DNA of 64,000 nt, from NCBI GenBank assembly GCA_001604105.1, contig LVAQ01000006.1, positions 1 to 64,000 of the forward strand, in the 5' to 3' direction. Both the position numbers and the translations under genes were made by a program. Every line of letters starts with the position of its first letter. Position 1 is the first letter of the stretch. The notes under the pieces are model-generated. The model was not told the DNA's origin, searched no databases, and was given only the letters and a program-made list of their open reading frames with translations. The DNA is from Clostridiales bacterium Firm_11 (GTDB lineage: Bacteria > Bacillota > Clostridia > Christensenellales > Aristaeellaceae). This document shows positions 60,648 to 64,000 of this stretch, piece after piece.

Positions 60648-60819
60648 TTGCACAGAAAGACACGCCTCCTTGCCTTGCGCATCTTTTCTACGCCCTGCCA
60701 TTACAATCGTTTTCAACTGGCATCGTTGGGCTGTGTTTGGTATACTGTTACTGTGCTTTTGAATAGACCAGCTCCCCATGCTGTTCTATGTTCCCTATTG
60801 CCGAACTGAGGTGTATGTT

Positions 60820-61854
60820 TTGAAAAATTGGCAAATCCCATGGTACCGCATATTGGAGATTACCATCGGGTGCTGCATCGCCATCGCGATCGCATTGGCT
60901 TTTCGCCTGCAAAGCCCTGTATCGGCAGGCGTGATTGCAATCCTGAGCATACAGGATACCAAGCGCGCTACCATGCGAAGTTCGTTTGAGCGTATAGCCG
61001 CCTATGCGCTCGCGGTGTTGATTGCATTCATTTGCTTCAACACCCTTGGCTATACAGTGCTGGCTTTTGGCGCGTACCTGTTACCGTTTGCGCTGGTATG
61101 CTATCTGGTTAAAATCCAAGCCTCTATCCCTATTTGTACTGTGTTGGTATCACATTTTTGGATCGCTGGTCACATGAGCGCACCCTTGGTGCTCAACAGC
61201 ACCTACTTGATGCTCCTGGGCTCCGGGATTGGCACTATCCTTAGCTTGTTTGCGCCAAACTCTGTGATGGTCATCAAGCGGGATCAAGCGCTTATTGAGA
61301 ACTCGCTCCAGCAAACCTTGGCGAATTTTGCCCATGTGCTTCGCGGCAGCAATCAAACCAGCGCCTTATCCGCTAACCTTGCCACGTTGAGTGGCATGCT
61401 GGGCGCAGCGCAAACAAAGGCGCTTACGCTGTTGGGCAACACACTCACCCGCGATGTACGCTATTACGTGCGCTATGTCGATCTTCGGATTGCGCAAACG
61501 ACCATTCTAGAACGCATGGCCGAAACGCTAACCTCGCAACCTTACGAGCCGCTCCCTCAAGCCCTTCCACTGGCGGATCTTCTGAGCCATACCGCATCCG
61601 TACTGCACGAAACCAACGATGCCGTTGCGTTGCTGGCTCGTGTCCATACGCTCCTAAACGATTACCGTGCGGAACCATTGCCGCAAACACGGGCGGAATT
61701 TGAAGCGCGCGCACTGCTTTACAGGATGCTGCTGGATGTGGAGCAATTCCTCACATTAAAGAAGACCTTTTTTCAATCATTGTCCAATGAGGAACGGCGA
61801 AGATTCTTCGGGTATGGCGATGTTGCCTATGCAGGCGCCAATAAGCGAGAATAA
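60820..61854 (+). CDS. Aromatic acid exporter / FUSC-like family membrane protein (DUF939-type)
   Basis: A 344-residue protein with four to five N-terminal helices (about residues 10-155, for example ITIGCCIAIAIALAFRLQSPVSAGVIAILSI) and a helical cytoplasmic C-terminal half. IQDTKRATMRSSFERIAAYALAVLIAF is characteristic of YgaE/DUF939 proteins. The start is probably TTG at 60820, with GAGGTG 6 nt upstream; an ATG at 60778 lacks a ribosome site. An extended -10 (TGGTATACT, 60738-60746) may be its promoter. Proposed role is aromatic acid export, weakly supported. Confidence 0.78.
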   Translation: MKNWQIPWYRILEITIGCCIAIAIALAFRLQSPVSAGVIAILSIQDTKRATMRSSFERIAAYALAVLIAFICFNTLGYTVLAFGAYLLPFALVCYLVKIQASIPICTVLVSHFWIAGHMSAPLVLNSTYLMLLGSGIGTILSLFAPNSVMVIKRDQALIENSLQQTLANFAHVLRGSNQTSALSANLATLSGMLGAAQTKALTLLGNTLTRDVRYYVRYVDLRIAQTTILERMAETLTSQPYEPLPQALPLADLLSHTASVLHETNDAVALLARVHTLLNDYRAEPLPQTRAEFEARALLYRMLLDVEQFLTLKKTFFQSLSNEERRRFFGYGDVAYAGANKRE

Positions 61855-61861
61855 CCTCTTG

Positions 61862-62115
61862 CGCTAGCCTGACAAATCAAAACCGCCGGCTAAGCCGGTG
61901 GTATGCACCGCGCCTTCAAGGCGAATTTACAGGCTGCGTCTCAAGTCGCACTGGAAATTTATCTTTTGCATTGCTTGCCCTACCACTCGTAAACGAGCCA
62001 TATGCTAAGCATTTGTATTCTTGACAGCAAATTACTTGTCATTCGTTTCGCTCTATGGCTGAAAGCTAAAGCTTTCTATTCACACCAGTTCAGCTGGTGG
62101 ATTAATAACACTAAA
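61862..62115 (-). mobile_element. Transposase-less IS200/IS605-type remnant with omega-RNA-like 3' scaffold
   Basis: No transposase is encoded, but several small palindromes typical of IS200/IS605 ends are packed here: CACCAG..CTGGTG (62082-62099), GAAAGCTAAAGCTTTC (62061-62076), CGCCTTCAAGGCG (61911-61923) and CCGCCGGCTAAGCCGGTGG (61883-61901). Read on the minus strand the last 100 nt (GACTTGAGACGCAGCCTG, then GGTGCATACCACCGGC) resemble the guide-RNA scaffold at the 3' end of TnpB genes as I remember it. It is best explained as a tnpA/tnpB-deleted element or a PATE-like miniature element. Exact ends are not resolved. Confidence 0.6.
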
Positions 62116-62127
62116 GCTTACATGAAA

Positions 62128-62161
62128 ATCGCCCCCACGCCTTACGGCGGAGGGCGTTTTT
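62128..62161 (-). terminator. Terminator of the permease operon
   Basis: CGCCCTCCGCC pairs with GGCGTGGGGGCG (one bulge or mismatch) over GTAA and is followed on the minus strand by TTTTC, just after the permease stop. Confidence 0.8.
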
Positions 62162-62173
62162 ACCAGGATGTGC

Positions 62174-63445
62174 TCAGCCGCGGGCGTGCTCCCGTGCAGC
62201 TGCTTTTTTCGCAGAATTTCCGCGCCATGCGTACATCACCAATGCCAGCGCGATGACGCCGTAGCAAAGGAACACGCGGAAATACTCGCCGATGTTTGGA
62301 TCTCCAAACAGGTTGCTGCCAGCATCCTGTGCAACCACAAACAGCGTGTGAAAAAGTATACATCCAATAATCGCCTGTCCATTGGTAGCACGGTCAATCG
62401 AAGCGCCGCCCACCAGAATCGCGGCGCCCGCATACAACCCCACCATTTCATGAGCGGCATAGGTTTGTAACGTGCCCAGGTTCTGGATGAAGATGATCTG
62501 CCCCCATCCTGCGAGAATCGTGGAGATCATGATGGCGATGATCCGTACGCGGTTAACGTTGATACCAGCGGCATTGGCAACGACGCGGCTCTGTCCAACA
62601 GCCCTGAACTTTTGTCCTAGCCTGGTGCGCATGATTACCACATTGAACAGGCATAGCAGCGCAATCAGCAAGAAGGTAATCACAGGAATATTGATATTCT
62701 GCAGGCTGTGATTCACAACGGGTATCTGGTATACAATTACAAACACCAATGCCATTCCGATGGTTACAAATGCCTTCACGCGTTGGATTTTCTTGAGAAT
62801 CAAGAGCAAAACTGAACCCAGAACCGCAAACAGTGTGATACCATAAAGCGCTTGTGAAAAGGTCACACGCCATAGCCCATCCAGCGCGGAGAGCAAACCG
62901 ACCGATCCAGTCAGGTTAAGCGTATTGGCAACGCCCGTGCCACCTACAATGGTCACCGACTCGTTTAATGGTATCAGTTTCCCAAACACAAACAGGAACA
63001 ATAGCTGATAGGCGCCATTGGCAAAAAAGCCAAGGATCATGGAGCCGATCGTCTCCTGCCCCTTCATCTTGTTCAGTAGCGACCCAATCAGGAACCCAAA
63101 CCCTGCCGCCAATGGTACGGTAATCGCTGCGGCGAGCAGAAGCCCGCCAATGCCCGTCACACCCCAGTTGATTACCAGCAAGAGCCCAATCTGCGCAGCC
63201 ATCGCGCCGATGGTAATGGCGAAGTTAATACCCATTCCAGCCACAATGGGAATGATGAGCGCCAGTACGATGAAAAGGTTGCGCGTGAGACGACTCATCA
63301 GCTGATAAAAAATATCCGTCATGGGTCGGCCGGAGTAGGCTACAAATATTATGCTCAGAACAAGAAAGATATAGGTTACCACATACTCACGAGCATTCTC
63401 TTTCACTCTGTGTCCGGCGCGGCGCAATAAATCACGATCACCCAC
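62174..63445 (-). CDS. ABC transporter permease (BPD_transp_2, sugar/nucleoside type)
   Basis: A 423-residue membrane protein with about ten helices and the family region AVGQSRVVANAAGINVNRVRIIAIMISTILAGWGQIIF, then GLYAGAAILVGGASIDRATNG. It is longer than RbsC (about 320), closer to permeases of nucleoside or autoinducer-type importers. GGAGG 8 nt upstream favours the GTG at 63445; another GTG at 63454 overlaps the ribosome site. It overlaps the end of the upstream permease gene by 8 nt. The substrate is unknown; ATPase and binding-protein genes should lie beyond the right edge. Confidence 0.87.
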   Translation of the reverse strand: MGDRDLLRRAGHRVKENAREYVVTYIFLVLSIIFVAYSGRPMTDIFYQLMSRLTRNLFIVLALIIPIVAGMGINFAITIGAMAAQIGLLLVINWGVTGIGGLLLAAAITVPLAAGFGFLIGSLLNKMKGQETIGSMILGFFANGAYQLLFLFVFGKLIPLNESVTIVGGTGVANTLNLTGSVGLLSALDGLWRVTFSQALYGITLFAVLGSVLLLILKKIQRVKAFVTIGMALVFVIVYQIPVVNHSLQNINIPVITFLLIALLCLFNVVIMRTRLGQKFRAVGQSRVVANAAGINVNRVRIIAIMISTILAGWGQIIFIQNLGTLQTYAAHEMVGLYAGAAILVGGASIDRATNGQAIIGCILFHTLFVVAQDAGSNLFGDPNIGEYFRVFLCYGVIALALVMYAWRGNSAKKAAAREHARG

Positions 63446-64000
63446 GAGAATCACCTCCCGATTGAGTCAGCGCATAGAGGATAATGCCGTTGGAAATCAG
63501 GATGCGCATCACCTCAGATAAGCCGCCTTCTGCAATGGCTGCATTGGCAACCTGAATGCCTAATGCCAACACGCCTTGGAACAAGAACGTACCCAGAATC
63601 ACGTTGGAAACCTTTGCCCTGGATACGCTTGCCCCGCCGATGAGGATCGCGCTCGCGGCAATGAAGCCCATTTGGCGCGGTCCGCCATACAGTTGCATGA
63701 ATCCAAAACTCTGAGAATACACAATGATACCCACCGCAGCGATTACTGTGGAGATGGTAGTACCAATTGTGCGCATTCGATCCACGTTTATGCCAGCCGC
63801 TTCCGCAAAGCGCGGATTAGAGCCGGCCGCAATCATGGCGGTTCCGGTTTTGGAGCGGGAGAACAGCCACATTAACCCGCAGCACAGGAAGAAGAATAAC
63901 AGTAGCCCCGTAGGTACGGTAACTCCAAGCACTTTGAATGAGAGGAAATTGTTGAGGATTCCGCCGAACGAACCACTCATGTTATGCATGACACGAAGGC
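63438..64000 (-). CDS. ABC transporter permease (BPD_transp_2), 5' part beyond the window
   Basis: At least 187 residues of a second permease of the same family, with AAGSNPRFAEAAGINVDRMRTIGTTISTVIAAVGIIVYSQ and GFIAASAILIGGASVSRAKVSN. The frame continues to the right edge without a stop, and family members are about 320-370 residues, so the N terminus is missing. Together with the 62174-63445 protein it would form a heterodimeric channel. Confidence 0.87.
   Translation of the reverse strand, partial: LRVMHNMSGSFGGILNNFLSFKVLGVTVPTGLLLFFFLCCGLMWLFSRSKTGTAMIAAGSNPRFAEAAGINVDRMRTIGTTISTVIAAVGIIVYSQSFGFMQLYGGPRQMGFIAASAILIGGASVSRAKVSNVILGTFLFQGVLALGIQVANAAIAEGGLSEVMRILISNGIILYALTQSGGDSRG

Noticed and set aside
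1..64000. CRISPR arrays, prophage or plasmid genes
   Set aside because: No regularly spaced repeats, cas genes, phage structural genes, replication initiators or conjugation genes were seen.

Overview
The window looks like chromosomal DNA of an anaerobic, saccharolytic member of the Firmicutes (Clostridia; a Christensenellales-like lineage is my guess, not shown). Reasons: strong GGAGG ribosome sites, TTG/GTG starts, Firmicutes-style ribosomal protein genes, rubredoxin and ferredoxin proteins, several radical SAM enzymes, a TM1266-type hydrogenase-system regulator and many ABC sugar importers. Base composition is close to balanced. No phage, plasmid or CRISPR locus was seen.

Layout. 1-12.0 kb: a ribose-type ABC importer, an AraC regulator and a divergent fucose-type catabolic operon (class II aldolase, FucI, FGGY kinase), followed by L-arabinose isomerase. 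12.4-15.9 kb: a three-gene set resembling the late steps of staphyloxanthin synthesis (FAD desaturase-like protein, CrtQ-like glycosyltransferase, CrtO-like acyltransferase) with no carotenoid synthase nearby. 16-20 kb: Na/Pi symporter, AraC/GyrI-like regulator, rplS. 21-28.4 kb: GH31 alpha-xylosidase-like enzyme, then a Pot/Phn-type ABC importer whose operon includes an alkaline-phosphatase-superfamily hydrolase. 28.5-37 kb: alpha-glucoside locus with a GH13 enzyme, MalFG-like permeases, binding protein, AraC/YesN-type regulator and GH65 phosphorylase. 37-44.3 kb: KamA-like radical SAM protein, a small membrane protein, a cluster of DnaA-box-like 9-mers, an orphan XdhC, an ECF S component with a TM1266-type regulator, a carboxy-terminal protease and a PucR/CdaR regulator. 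44.4-48.5 kb: an ABC-2 transporter facing a TetR regulator across a 26-bp palindrome, tRNA-Ala, a radical SAM protein and tRNA-Val. 48.9-57 kb: a secreted leucine-rich-repeat protein built from four repeated modules, a rubredoxin-fusion protein with ferredoxin, a MATE exporter, a stand-alone S4 and superoxide dismutase. 57.4-60.7 kb: a BtuFCD cobalamin importer behind a cobalamin riboswitch. 60.8-64 kb: an aromatic-acid-exporter-like membrane protein, a transposase-less IS200/IS605-type remnant with an omega-RNA-like 3' scaffold, and two ABC permeases, the second cut by the window edge.

Most loci are small self-contained uptake-and-degradation units with a local regulator and a recognisable sigma-A promoter or palindrome. 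The least explained parts are the crtM-less CrtN/Q/O-like triad, the IS605-type remnant, the DnaA-box cluster, and the perfect palindromes in front of the alpha-glucoside and rubredoxin operons. All functional calls come from reading sequence and motif memory; no database search was run.
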